Assembly: GCA_965153455.1 (NCBI GenBank)
Contig: OZ234500.1
Span: 4,092,001-4,156,000 of the forward strand
DNA from: Sphagnum compactum
Lineage: Eukaryota > Bryophyta > Sphagnopsida > Sphagnales
Reading direction: 5' to 3'
DNA: 64,000 nucleotides
Part shown: positions 1 to 9,965 of the stretch, in pieces
Numbering within the stretch: position 1 is the stretch's first letter
Layout: every line of letters starts with the position of its first letter
Translations under genes and position numbers: made by a program
The notes under the pieces: generated by a model
Told to the model about the DNA's origin: nothing
Seen by the model: the letters and a program-made list of their open reading frames with translations, nothing else
The model's database searches: none

Positions 1-984
1 GCTTTGTGAAAATTCAGTCCAACAAGTATTTTGAAAAAGTGATACCCACTTAACACTAGTTGAAACTTGTCCACAATAAGTATGGGTATCCTTTCACATA
101 CTTCCTTCCACAAGAGCTTTCATTGGTCTACGTAGACGAGACCTTGTATGAATTAGCACATTTTCAAAAATTTGGTCTCATGCCACGTTTTGAGAAAGAG
201 ACATTTTTGTCGCCGGAATTTATTTTGCAATGAAGTTAGGGATATGAATGTCAAACAAAATACAAATTCAATTCAAATTATGCAACTCAGCAAAACTAGG
301 TATTGCCTTACTTAGAATTTCTTGGTGTTTAATCACTTTCACGAGGTAGGGCCGCTTCATGGGGGTAAAATGCATTTTTCTTTCAGTGCCTACCTTCCCC
401 TAAGGTCAGTTTCATCATTAAATAATCCTCAAAATAGTGAAATGATTTTTTGTGAAAATATGAAGTTGACATATTGAAAATCATCATAATTATCATAGGC
501 TATACTCTGAATAATTTCAGTACTCATGTGACAATATCATAATAGATCATGAAAAATTCAGTAATTTCAAAATTAATTAATTTCTTGAAAAAAAATTTAT
601 TCATTTTGTCAATGTGGGAACTGACCCTAGGCTATGGTAAACAATGTGTAAGTTTGTAAATTGGTTTAAACAACCCATCCACAAGAAGTAAGTACTTCCC
701 CAAATTCTCGCGATGAAGGAAGATGGTTGCATTGTATCATTGCGGTACAATCACTATCATTCGAGTTCAAACAACCATATCAAATAAATATTTGTCCAGC
801 TCAAAAAGTTCAACACACTCAAGCAATGAACAACTGAATATGAGGTGAGAATTCACAAGGGTTGTGCAATTTCCCCACTTTCATTAACACTCAGTACAAG
901 TGATCACAATAAAATCATGAATTAATAATAATAATAATAATAATAATAAACAAACCCAAATTGAAGTTCACCTCCAGAAATTTT

Positions 985-1150
985 CCTAAGTGTATTTGGA
1001 AGGCACCTTATATCCCTGAAAATACTTCTGAGAAAAAAGGTGGGATACATCATATCACACCTACTCCTTAGGTTGAAGAGTGAGAGATCCTACACCTCTA
1101 AGTCTTCAAAAGATCCCTCCCACTCTTAAGGAGTAGGCTTAAGACCCATA
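985..1150 (+). repeat. Dispersed palindromic repeat, copy 1
   Basis: The block starts with a motif like AAGTGTATTTGGAAGGCACC and ends near GGAGTAGGCTTAAGACCC. The same two motifs occur in reverse orientation at about 10915-11075, and weaker relics lie at about 1330-1530 and 31080-31190. Internally, lines of the type 'cctactccttaggttgaagagtgagag' and 'ccctcccactcttaaggag' are partly complementary, so the unit can fold. It looks like a short non-coding MITE-like repeat, but ends and target duplication could not be fixed. Confidence 0.5.
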
Positions 1151-2777
1151 CCTACTCCCCCCCTTGGCTTCATTATGTGCGTATGTTTAGATTCACGATA
1201 ACTTATACCTCATGCTTTACAATGGGTAAAGTCCACATGTGTGGGGGGGTGTTCTCAAAATGTGGGGTTGCACTATGGCCTCATCGTAGGCCCCAATTTC
1301 TCATTGTTTTTCGAAGTTACCTTATATTGTGTATATCATTCTTAGGTTAGGCCTACCCTTGAAGAGTGAGAGGGTTTTGTTATTAACCTAGATAGAATGT
1401 TGATTACAAGGTGTAGTAAGGTTCTTACACTTACTCTTTAAGATCCCTCTTGCTCTTAAAGAATATGCATAAGAACCCTCCTACACTTCAAAATCCCTCT
1501 CGTTCCTTTAGAATAACTAATAACCCTCGTATGTTTATGTTTAGGTTAATAATATATTGTTCATGTTGTGCAACTTTTTCATACATGTGCAAGGTTGGTG
1601 AGATGGGTCTTCCCTTGTGTGCAATCACAACTTTTGCCTAAATGACTTTCTATTTTTCAAACTAGTTGTGCTCATAATCACCTCACAGTTGTAGCAATCA
1701 TGCATTGACCACCCAATGCAAGAAGAGCTGTGAACCAAACTATGAATAATCAGAAAATGACATTTTTCAAGTTTTCATGAGAACATGATTTTTAAAAAAA
1801 AAATTCTCCAGAAAGTTCCTCACATATGGAATGGTTCCCAAAGTTTGTAAATATTTGATTTACATTAACCCAAGTGCAGCTTTCTCTTGAAAAGCACCTG
1901 TCGATCCCGCAAGAAACAAGGCCTCATTTCAATGGCTTTCCATTAGGTTAATGTAATCAAAACCTAGTAGAAACCTTTAGAGTGTTGATTTATTAATTAA
2001 TCCATAAATTGTATTATTATTATTATTAATATTATTACTATTCAAAATCTCTTTTATTAGTTGTGTTATAGATTCCAAGGACAAAATAGGGAGGAGGAAA
2101 AAAAAAAAAGGATGGAGATTAAGGCCACTTTTACTGCAATAAAGTCGGGGTCAGGTATACATCAATTTCTAGGGAAGATAAGTAACCAAAGGTAAAGTAC
2201 AAATCGCAAGCTAAAAAAAAATGAATCCACTTGAGTACCTACGATGGAACCGCCTTACAGGGTTCCGTTCCCACCTAGGAACGTGTACAGCCCACAAGGA
2301 CGAGATGCCGTTCCGTCACAGTGTAACGGGTTCTATGTGGCCTGTTGGGCCAGACTGAACCAGCAGCACCCAGCAGTGCACCCTAAAGGATGGATGGATG
2401 GATGGATGGGATGGATGATAAGTGGTCAGGAAACAGTTTTCTATTGGACTGGAGTTTCCGTTTGCAAACCATGGTGGTTACTTCAGTTACTTTTTTTCTA
2501 CTGCTTTACCTACTAACAACCTGCAAGTGGGCACTAAGTAGGTAGATAGTAATAATAAAAAGATATTAGTAATATACATAGTAATTATTTTAAAAATAAA
2601 TAAAAATTCTGTAACACTTTGTTTTTACTTGGATGAAAATTGCATAATCACTCTCCGCATGGATGAAAAGAAGGTGTCTTCATTCTCATGAAGGATGGTT
2701 TCATCTGGTAAGCAGCTCAACTGGGCTGGTTACCAAGAATAGGCAAGGCACATGACCCTCAACTCCCTCTCCCCCAT

Positions 2778-2814
2778 TACCTTACCTTACCTTACCTTAC
2801 CTTACCTTACCTTA
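2778..2814 (+). repeat. CCTTA pentamer tandem array
   Basis: About seven perfect head-to-tail copies of CCTTA are visible. It is a simple satellite in non-coding sequence. Confidence 0.9.
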
Positions 2815-4339
2815 GTCCGTAACCCATGGGTCATAGTTCACATCACTATGGTATTCCAATTTTTTTGCCCACCTCTGTTTCACATCACAAGTGGAACTGG
2901 ACAAAACCCAAAGTGGAACCAAAAAGCAAATTTACCCACCTATTCCACATAAGTTTGCGGTTGGGAGGGGCGTGTGGAACCAGGCTATCTGGGTATGATA
3001 TTTGTCCGTGACCCTTCCCAGAGACCCCCCCCCACCCCCCAAAAAAAAGAAAAAAAAAATGAAAAAGGGCCGACTGACACTTGTGGGAATGGCAATTGGG
3101 GTCACGTTTTTGTACGTGAGTTTTTATTACAAAACAGTACTCACACGCGCAGTGCTAAGGAACAACAGCCTTTCGGCGTTCCTTTTTCGGTGATTATTAG
3201 GTACCCATATTGGAATATGCCAAGTTCCACATTTCAGTGGTCCAATAATTATTTGCTTTTGAAGACTCCATTTCCGAATTTTTTTTAAAAATCCAGAATA
3301 TTTCAAAAGATTCTTCATTTCCTTGAAATCTTCTAAATATACCATTTTTTTTTGAAATTTTTTAACATTTATTTTTCTGAAAATAATATAATTAATGTTG
3401 AACTTGCCATGGTACCAACACCCCATACTTTACCAAGATAGACTACAAAGCTTATGTAGTTTTGTTGTTTCGGGTATGGGGGTGGGGAGAGATTTTTTTT
3501 TTGTCTACAATCTATCTATGGTGGGACTGACTCGACTCTTTTTTTTCTTTTTTAATTAATTAATTTTTGGGTTGCTTTGGTTTTTGTTCTATTTTGAAGG
3601 AATCAAGACGGAAAAAAAATGTGACCGAATTTGTGTGCCTTTGTGGCTTGTTGTGAACCTTGTAAACTCTATCTCAAGTACAAGTCTCTTTTTTTTTCCC
3701 ATTTTTATTTTGTTTCGGTGTACCTATTTGGAGGTCAAACTCGCCTTTTAGAGGAGGCACTATGTACGTACCCCAGTCCCAGTCCATGCATTGGAAAAGC
3801 TTCTCAAGAATAACCAAGTCATGGATTTTTAAAAAAAAAATCAACACCCTAAAACCAACACACTAAGCGAGGATGGAAGGAAAGGGGGTGGGGGGGGGTT
3901 TTCTGGAATGTAACAAATTGTTTCAAACCACCCTATGTACATGTACTATACCATAGTCCCTTGACAACTTTCACACATGTTTATTGAATAATATTAATTA
4001 ACTTTGAAATTTTCATTTCAACAAATAAAACACTTCCTCTGACAATTCAATATTTCCTTTGCAAAAATATTTTTAAATGAAAATTGAATTTTATTGTAAA
4101 TATTTGAAAATATGAATATACATTTCAACATGTCTGAAAATAATCAGATAATTAATTTGTCAAAGTTGCCAAGGTAGTAGGGAGGGTATATACATGGACC
4201 CCCATAAAAAGCCAATACACAGAACGAACACTAAAGTATTGGAGTAGTTGTTGGTGGCATAGAAAGTGTATGGTATTTAGAGAGAAACAGAGAATGCGAC
4301 ACGAGGACTTACAAAAGAAGTGTGCATGGAATTTGTTTT

Positions 4340-4760
4340 GAATGTTTGGTAGTTCTTTTTTTTTTTTTTTTTGGGTGCTTGGTTGTGTCTGGCTTTTTGT
4401 ATCTTTGTTTGGTAGTTTCTTTGCTTTCTTTCTTTTTTTGATTTGCTTGCTTGTGTGTGCTTTTGTTTGTTTGTTTGTTAGTTTCTTTCCTTTTCTTTTT
4501 TTTTTTCCTCCATTTTTTGGTTTGCTTGGTTGTTTGTGGACTTTTGTTTGTCTGGTAGTTTCTTTTGTTGTGTTTGGTTTGCATGGTCGTGTGTGGTTTT
4601 CTTGTTTTGTATGTTTGTTTGGCAGTTTCTTATTTTTATTGCTTGGTTGTTTGTGGTTTTTTGTTTGTTTGTTCGTGTACTAGTTTTGTAGGCTTTTTTA
4701 AGAAATTTTGTTTTTGGTTTTGCACGGTTGTGTGTGGTTTTTTGTTTGTTTGTTGACCAA
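4340..4760 (+). repeat. TTTG/TTGG-rich low-complexity tract
   Basis: About 420 bases are made of T-runs alternating with TTGT, TTGG and TTTG words, for example many TTTGTTTG stretches. The open frames across it on both strands are compositional artefacts, giving F/C/V-rich or K/Q/T-rich translations. Confidence 0.8.
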
Positions 4761-5519
4761 GAGAAATGGAGAGAGAGAGATAGAGAGTGTTGTGTGTGTG
4801 GGGGAAGGGTGAACTAACACCTAACCCCCACACTCGGTGAGTACGTTCCCCTTTTTTATTGTGAGTGTGGCCTCTTTTAGTGGGTAAATTAAACCCAATA
4901 AATATTAGCTTTGGACCCATAGGCCTTAATTTACTCTAAGCATGGGACATTTATAATATTTAGAAGGAATTTACATGAATTTTTTGGGTGTTTTTTTTTA
5001 TAGTTTTTACCATTGATGTTTTCTTCGACGAAATTTCACAAGTTGGCCAAAAAATAAATAAATCACCCCAATGTCACCACATTCTGAGGAAAAAAAACCT
5101 TGATAATGCCATATATAATAGACAATAGGTTGTAGTAGGTCGCCAAAAAGATGACCTGATTCCTTAACTTTTTCACTTTTGACCTGTAGTCAAATTTGGC
5201 TAAATCCTCTTTGGATGATACCCAAAACACCTAATCTCACAAATTTGGAAAAAAAGAAAAGCACTGTGGTGTTTTTGTTTTTGTTTTGGGTCAATTTTGT
5301 GATGTAGCCAAAATAGCAATGATTCACAGGAAACATTTAGCCAAAGTTGGCCACAAGCTACTACATATGAAAGTGAAATGTTTAAAACATTAAATATAGA
5401 AATATGGTGAGTGTCCTTAAAATTTTGGTCGAGTTATGGCTATTGAAAATCCGAAAAGGCAGTTGATATTAGCATTTAAAATTTTTAATGTAGCTTTTTG
5501 GCTACATATATATAATAGC

Positions 5520-6130
5520 CAGCCCAAAAAAAAGGTGTGGTATTTGGCGTCGTCCGTAGTTTGGGTGGCGAGGGGTAGTTGTAGTTGTTGGGAGGTTGGA
5601 GGGAAATACCGTGTGGAGAGAGAGAGTGTGTGTGTGTGTGTGAGAGCGAGAGAGAGAGAGAGAGAGAGAGAGTCACGTGATGGTGGCGACTGGGGACTTT
5701 TTTGATGCTCACCGGGAATAACGAGAACAGGTGAGAAAGAACGGGGGCCATAAAGGGGGTGGTGACGGGGTGTCGTGTGCGCAAGACCGTTTTAGGTGCT
5801 TTTGTGCTTTTATGGACTCTTTTCTGCAACCTTTGCATTCCTTCCATCACTATGTGGCGCGCGCGCGTGTCTGTGTAATACCAAACAGGACGACTCACCA
5901 CCACCATCACGACGCCGCAGCAAAGCAAAAGAGAAAGGAAAAGAGCCAGATACTCGCGAAGAAAGAAAGAAAGAAAGGAAGAAAGATAAAAACAGACAGA
6001 CAAACGAGAGAGAAAGAGAGAAAGCAAAAAAGAGAGCAATCCGATTGCGAGCGAGCAGCGTCACATCCTGGATCGAGAGTCAGTAATCGGTATCATCACA
6101 GTGTAGGAAAAAATCAATCTCCAGGTGCGT
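5520..6130 (+). promoter_or_regulatory. Putative promoter and 5' exon region of the SCL3-like gene
   Basis: CpG frequency rises sharply here compared with both flanks, and long GT and GA/AG microsatellites (about 5624-5672) and AGAAAG-type purine runs occur, as in plant GAGA-type core promoters. A possible first-exon donor (CTCCAG followed by GTGCGT) sits near 6124. The next gene downstream on this strand is the GRAS gene at 8250, so I infer that transcription starts in this block and that introns lie between here and 8061. No TATA box could be assigned with confidence. Confidence 0.4.
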
Positions 6131-7734
6131 TGTTGTTGTTGATGTTGTTGGTTTTGTGTTTCGGCGCGCCTTGCCATCCTTGACTGTAAACATATTGCTA
6201 CTGTAGCTTCAAACGTTGTTATCAATGTTTTGTTCTCTTTCTTCTTCTTGGAGCCACCCCCCCCCCCACCTCCTTTTTTGTTCTCGGGGTTTGGTTTGTT
6301 GCCTAGACTTTAGCGTTGAGAATTGATCTGAGAAGGAGGTTTGAAACAATGGTGTTTTGTCTTTTGTTGGGAGTCAGGAAATGCACGCTTGCTTGCTTGC
6401 TTTGTGTCGGTATATATCATTTCTTTATTTGTAGCCAACTTTGTTTTCAAGGAAAATCAATCAAATGGAATGATTGTCGAGTTTCGTGATTTATTGTCAT
6501 CGCGTTGGTTCCGAGTGAGCGAGCGTGCGCATGAAAAATGCTATGTTTTTTTCTTTCGTTTTTGGTTGTGTGAAACATTTCCTCTGTTAGAGTTTTCTTG
6601 ATTGCTTGTCGGCGTGAATCGGAGGATTCTGTGAGAGAAAGAGTAGTAACTGGTAGTGTACTTGAAGAAGAAGACGAAGAAGTTTCAGCTTTGCGGCTAG
6701 CGACATATGGAGCATCAAGGCAAATGTACGTCGCAAGCAAATGCATTTTGCGTAGGGTTTGTTTTCTCAACTGAGAGTCGTTGGAAGAGCTGACAACGAA
6801 GAGCTGACTGATTTCCAAGTGCAGATGCTGCCGTGCCTGTGATTTTACGTCCTTCCGAGAGGAGGAGCCGCTACTTTCTGGCATGGTAAATAGATCATTC
6901 TAGTGCAGATTGGAAGAAGCTTGAGTCTGAAAGTAAGCGTCAGTTTGATAAGGATTGCTGGAAGAGGCTACGTCGTGAGATTACGCATTCTTTGAGATAC
7001 TAGTTCCTGTGACAACTGAAGATCGATCCTTCGTCCGTAGCGCTTTTGACGATGTTTCTTTTCGCAATTGCGGTTTTTCTTTGCTGATGAAGAGCAGTGG
7101 ATACGTCCGACAAGTGAGGTTGTTGCCTTTCTTTTCTCGGAGCAATTGATGTTGTTAATCGCCTCACCCTGGTGATGGTTCAAGAGGAAGCAAGCGTTTC
7201 ATGTTGAGCCTGTAGAGCGGATCCAATATGTTCCGTGTGTCGAATTTCTGGGAAGCTATTCTGTGTGCAAAATACAATCTGTTGAGAATACCAGGGGCGG
7301 CAAAACCATGGAGAGTGCAGATAGGCGGTCGTTGAGGACGATAGTGCGTTTGTTAATGCTGTGGAGAAACGGTAACTGTGCATGTGCAATCTGTAAATCT
7401 CTCATGGTCTTGCAACGATGTGTCTTGCAACACATCATTGCAGGCAAGTGAAGGGACTAAACAAGAAAATAAACTAGGCTGGTGTGAATGTAGGTAGGAG
7501 GAGGGATCAGATAGAGAGAGAGTTAGAACAAGAAAACCCTGCAAGGGGTGACTGTTATTATGTGCTTGAATTGTGTAACTCGTGATGAAAATTGCATCCA
7601 CAACTGTGTTGAAGAGACAAAGCAGGATAGAAACCCTTTCTAGTAGACAGCAGTTTTTTGTTATTTCTGCAACCCTTTTGAGTGCTCTCCACTTCACACC
7701 TGTATGACACAGGCAATGCATTGCTTGGACATGC

Positions 7735-7770
7735 ATCTCTCTCTCTCTCCCTCTCTCTCTCTCTCTGTGT
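7735..7770 (+). repeat. CT microsatellite in the SCL3-like leader region
   Basis: An interrupted CT dinucleotide run of about 35 bases lies about 480 bases upstream of the SCL3-like start codon. It may be within a leader intron. CT-rich runs are common in plant 5' untranslated regions. Confidence 0.8.
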
Positions 7771-8061
7771 CTGGAGAAAGATAATTCAGTTATGTCCAGC
7801 AATTGTAGGGGATTTCAGATGACTTTTGCTGCTACCCAAACATCAATTCTAGAAGCTGATTCAAGCCACCAAGGCTACTATGGACGGTCAAACTTGCAAG
7901 ATGCAATTCTTTTTAGTTATCTTGCTTTCACAGTGACACTTACAATCATGGAATCAATGTTTTGCCATTCTAAGTATTGGTACTTTTGGTCAAACATGAT
8001 CACAAATCAGGTGAATTTGTGTTACTGATGTCTGCATTGGTGGTGGTGGCTCTTATTGCAG

Positions 8062-8249
8062 GAGTTGGACCAGGACGTCTGACATGGAAGAGAGTTGATC
8101 TAGAGAGACCTAACCAACCTGGGAGCAGAGTCTTTGATTGCAAAGGGAAGGTGCTAGCCTGCACAAATATTGTTGGAGCTGCATGATCTAGTTGCTGTGG
8201 AAACAAAGTTGATGGTACATATTCTGTAGACCAGAGACAAAAAGTGAAG
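8062..8249 (+). promoter_or_regulatory. Predicted last 5'UTR exon with three short upstream ORFs
   Basis: A good 3' splice site (TCTTATTGCAG) ends at 8061, so the leader exon probably starts at 8062. Before the main start codon at 8250 there are three complete mini-ORFs: 8084-8098 (MEES), 8183-8191 (start, one codon, stop) and 8212-8229 (MVHIL). All terminate before the GRAS start. By established knowledge such uORFs reduce main-ORF translation; whether they do here is inference. The splice site itself is unverified. Confidence 0.5.
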
Positions 8250-9965
8250 ATGCCTGGAATGATCAGGGGAGAAACCCCATCTTTGTCTCCATCATCTTCT
8301 CTATCTCCATCCACTCAATCCTTCTGGTCACGCTCCAATCTATCTCCTCACCATTCCACCCTGTCCTCTGTGAATGGACCACTACCCACTCAACATCTTT
8401 GGCTCCAGGAGTTACGTTCTGAAGAGCGTGGCCTCTATCTTATTCAATTGCTCCTCGCCTGTGCAAATGCTGTTGCGAGCAACAATATGGAGTACACAAA
8501 TGTGTTTCTTGAGCAGCTCACTCTGCTAGCAAGCCTTACTGGTGATCCTATGCAAAGAGTCGCAACCTACTTCATGGAAGGACTTGCAACCCGAATCACC
8601 AAGTCATGGCCAGGAGTCTACAGAGCCTTGAACTCGACTCAGCTTCCTTCAATCATGGATATGCTTTCTGCTCGCCAGGTGTTTTTCAGCGTTTGTCCTT
8701 ATTTGAAATTTTCTTTTCTCACTGTGAATCAGGCCATCCTGGATGCCATGGAAGGAGAGAAGGTTGTGCACCTAATAGATCTGGAAGCTTCAGACCCTGT
8801 CCAGTGGCTGGCATTGCTGCAAGCCTTGAGTGTTCGGCCTGGGGGACCACCACACCTGCGTATTACTGGTGTAAGTGAGAGGAGAGCTGTATTGGAGCAG
8901 ACAGGACAGCGACTTTCACAGGAGGCAGAGAAGCTGGATATTCCTTTTCAGTTTCATCCGGTACATGCACAGCTGGAGAACCTGGATGTTGAATTGCTGA
9001 GAGTTAAAACAGGTGAAGCTGTTGCAATCAGCTCTGTGATGCGATTGCATCCACTCCTTGCCAAGGACCACAGATTCGGTGGGCCTGGTAGTTCACTCGG
9101 TTCCTTTGATGGCAGCAGCCATGGAAGGATGCATTCCCCAAGAGGGCAGAGTTTTCAAAGAATGGGTTGCTTGAGAGGTGAATGCAATAGTTCAAGGGGA
9201 ACTTGCTCTCATCCTCAGCAGGTTCAGGTCCATGACCGTGCTGTGAAGCGACCCAGAGAAATTTCTGATGAAGAGGTTGAACTTGGACATGGTTCTGGAG
9301 GAGATTCTGCATCCAATGCTGCTGCATCAGCTGGAGTTCCTGCAGACAGTGAACTGGCCACAACTGGGAATTCACTTGTAGCCACAGATGGAGAAATGAC
9401 ATCAGAAAGAGATAGATCGATGACAAATTCTGGTTCTCTTGATGCTCAAGAAGAGACAGGTGTTACAGAAAGAGAAGAGCCAGCAGCTGAGGCAGGTGGT
9501 GCTGTGATTGATCGGGTGTTACGTATGCTTAGATGTCTATCTCCAAAAGTGATGGTGGTTGTGGAGCAAGAATCAAGCCATAATGGCCCAACATTGCTTG
9601 AACGTTTCATTGAAGCCTTACATTACTATTGTGCAATGTTTGATTCACTTGATTCGACCATGCCCCAGCAATGCCTGGAGCGAGTAACCCTGGAGAAGCA
9701 TTTGTTTGGACAAGAAATCAAGAACATTGTGGCATGTGAGGGAGTTGAAAGGGTTGAAAGACATGAGAAATTGGAAAAATGGAGGAAGCGGATGGAGAAT
9801 GCAGGATTTGAGGTGCTGCCGTTGAGTTACCCAGCCATCTTGCAAGCAGAACGGCTCCTCCATAGCTATGCATGTGATGGATATCGGCTCCTGGAGAATG
9901 ATGGATGCCTTACTCTTTGTTGGAAAGATACCCCTCTTTATTCTGCATCTTCTTGGCATGCCTGA
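8250..9965 (+). CDS. SCL3: SCARECROW-LIKE 3 type GRAS transcriptional regulator (571 aa)
   Basis: This is a nuclear GRAS-family regulator. In Arabidopsis SCL3 antagonises DELLA proteins and promotes gibberellin responses, mainly in root endodermis (family knowledge). The single-exon CDS starts at ATG 8250; the frame is open two codons further up, but only from a GTG. Visible parts are a short Ser/Pro-rich N-terminus (1-50), a leucine heptad region around 57-95 (EERGLYLIQLLLACANAV), the VHIID-type motif VVHLID (172-177), a second leucine-rich stretch, and the C-terminal SAW region ending WKDTPLYSASSWHA. Residues about 274-417 form a Ser/Gly/Glu-rich linker, longer than I recall in the 482-aa Arabidopsis protein. 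Close matches to SCL3 include LRITGV, EEIKN-type LFGQEIKNI and RHEKLEKW. There is no DELLA motif. Absence of introns in the CDS fits the family. The assignment is strong; orthology rather than paralogy needs a tree. Confidence 0.95.
   Translation: MPGMIRGETPSLSPSSSLSPSTQSFWSRSNLSPHHSTLSSVNGPLPTQHLWLQELRSEERGLYLIQLLLACANAVASNNMEYTNVFLEQLTLLASLTGDPMQRVATYFMEGLATRITKSWPGVYRALNSTQLPSIMDMLSARQVFFSVCPYLKFSFLTVNQAILDAMEGEKVVHLIDLEASDPVQWLALLQALSVRPGGPPHLRITGVSERRAVLEQTGQRLSQEAEKLDIPFQFHPVHAQLENLDVELLRVKTGEAVAISSVMRLHPLLAKDHRFGGPGSSLGSFDGSSHGRMHSPRGQSFQRMGCLRGECNSSRGTCSHPQQVQVHDRAVKRPREISDEEVELGHGSGGDSASNAAASAGVPADSELATTGNSLVATDGEMTSERDRSMTNSGSLDAQEETGVTEREEPAAEAGGAVIDRVLRMLRCLSPKVMVVVEQESSHNGPTLLERFIEALHYYCAMFDSLDSTMPQQCLERVTLEKHLFGQEIKNIVACEGVERVERHEKLEKWRKRMENAGFEVLPLSYPAILQAERLLHSYACDGYRLLENDGCLTLCWKDTPLYSASSWHA

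Larger units (their letters stand above)
1..5500. other. AT-rich intergenic region, no gene recognised
   Basis: No reading frame here resembles a known protein and codon structure is absent. The stretch holds homopolymer runs, an AAT microsatellite (about 924-949), a GGAT run (about 2390-2412), a CCTTA pentamer array (about 2778-2814), a T/G-rich low-complexity tract (about 4340-4760) and two relics of a dispersed repeat described separately. CpG is rare, as in methylated plant repeats (inference). Confidence 0.7.

Noticed and set aside
4309-4756. Overlapping open frames of about 90-113 codons on both strands, with F/C/V-rich or K/Q/T-rich translations
   Set aside because: They follow a TTTG-type low-complexity tract and have no protein-like composition.
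5485-6183. Long open frames on both strands (up to 184 codons)
   Set aside because: They cross GA/GT microsatellites and a CpG-rich promoter block, and translate to repeated SLSLS, REREK and HHH words. They are treated as SCL3-like promoter/leader.
6447-8314. Several 60-149 codon frames upstream of the GRAS gene
   Set aside because: None resembles a protein or joins by splicing to the GRAS frame. The region is better read as leader and leader introns.
9028-9426. 132-codon minus-strand frame inside the GRAS gene
   Set aside because: It is the antisense shadow of the Ser/Gly-rich linker of the SCL3-like CDS.
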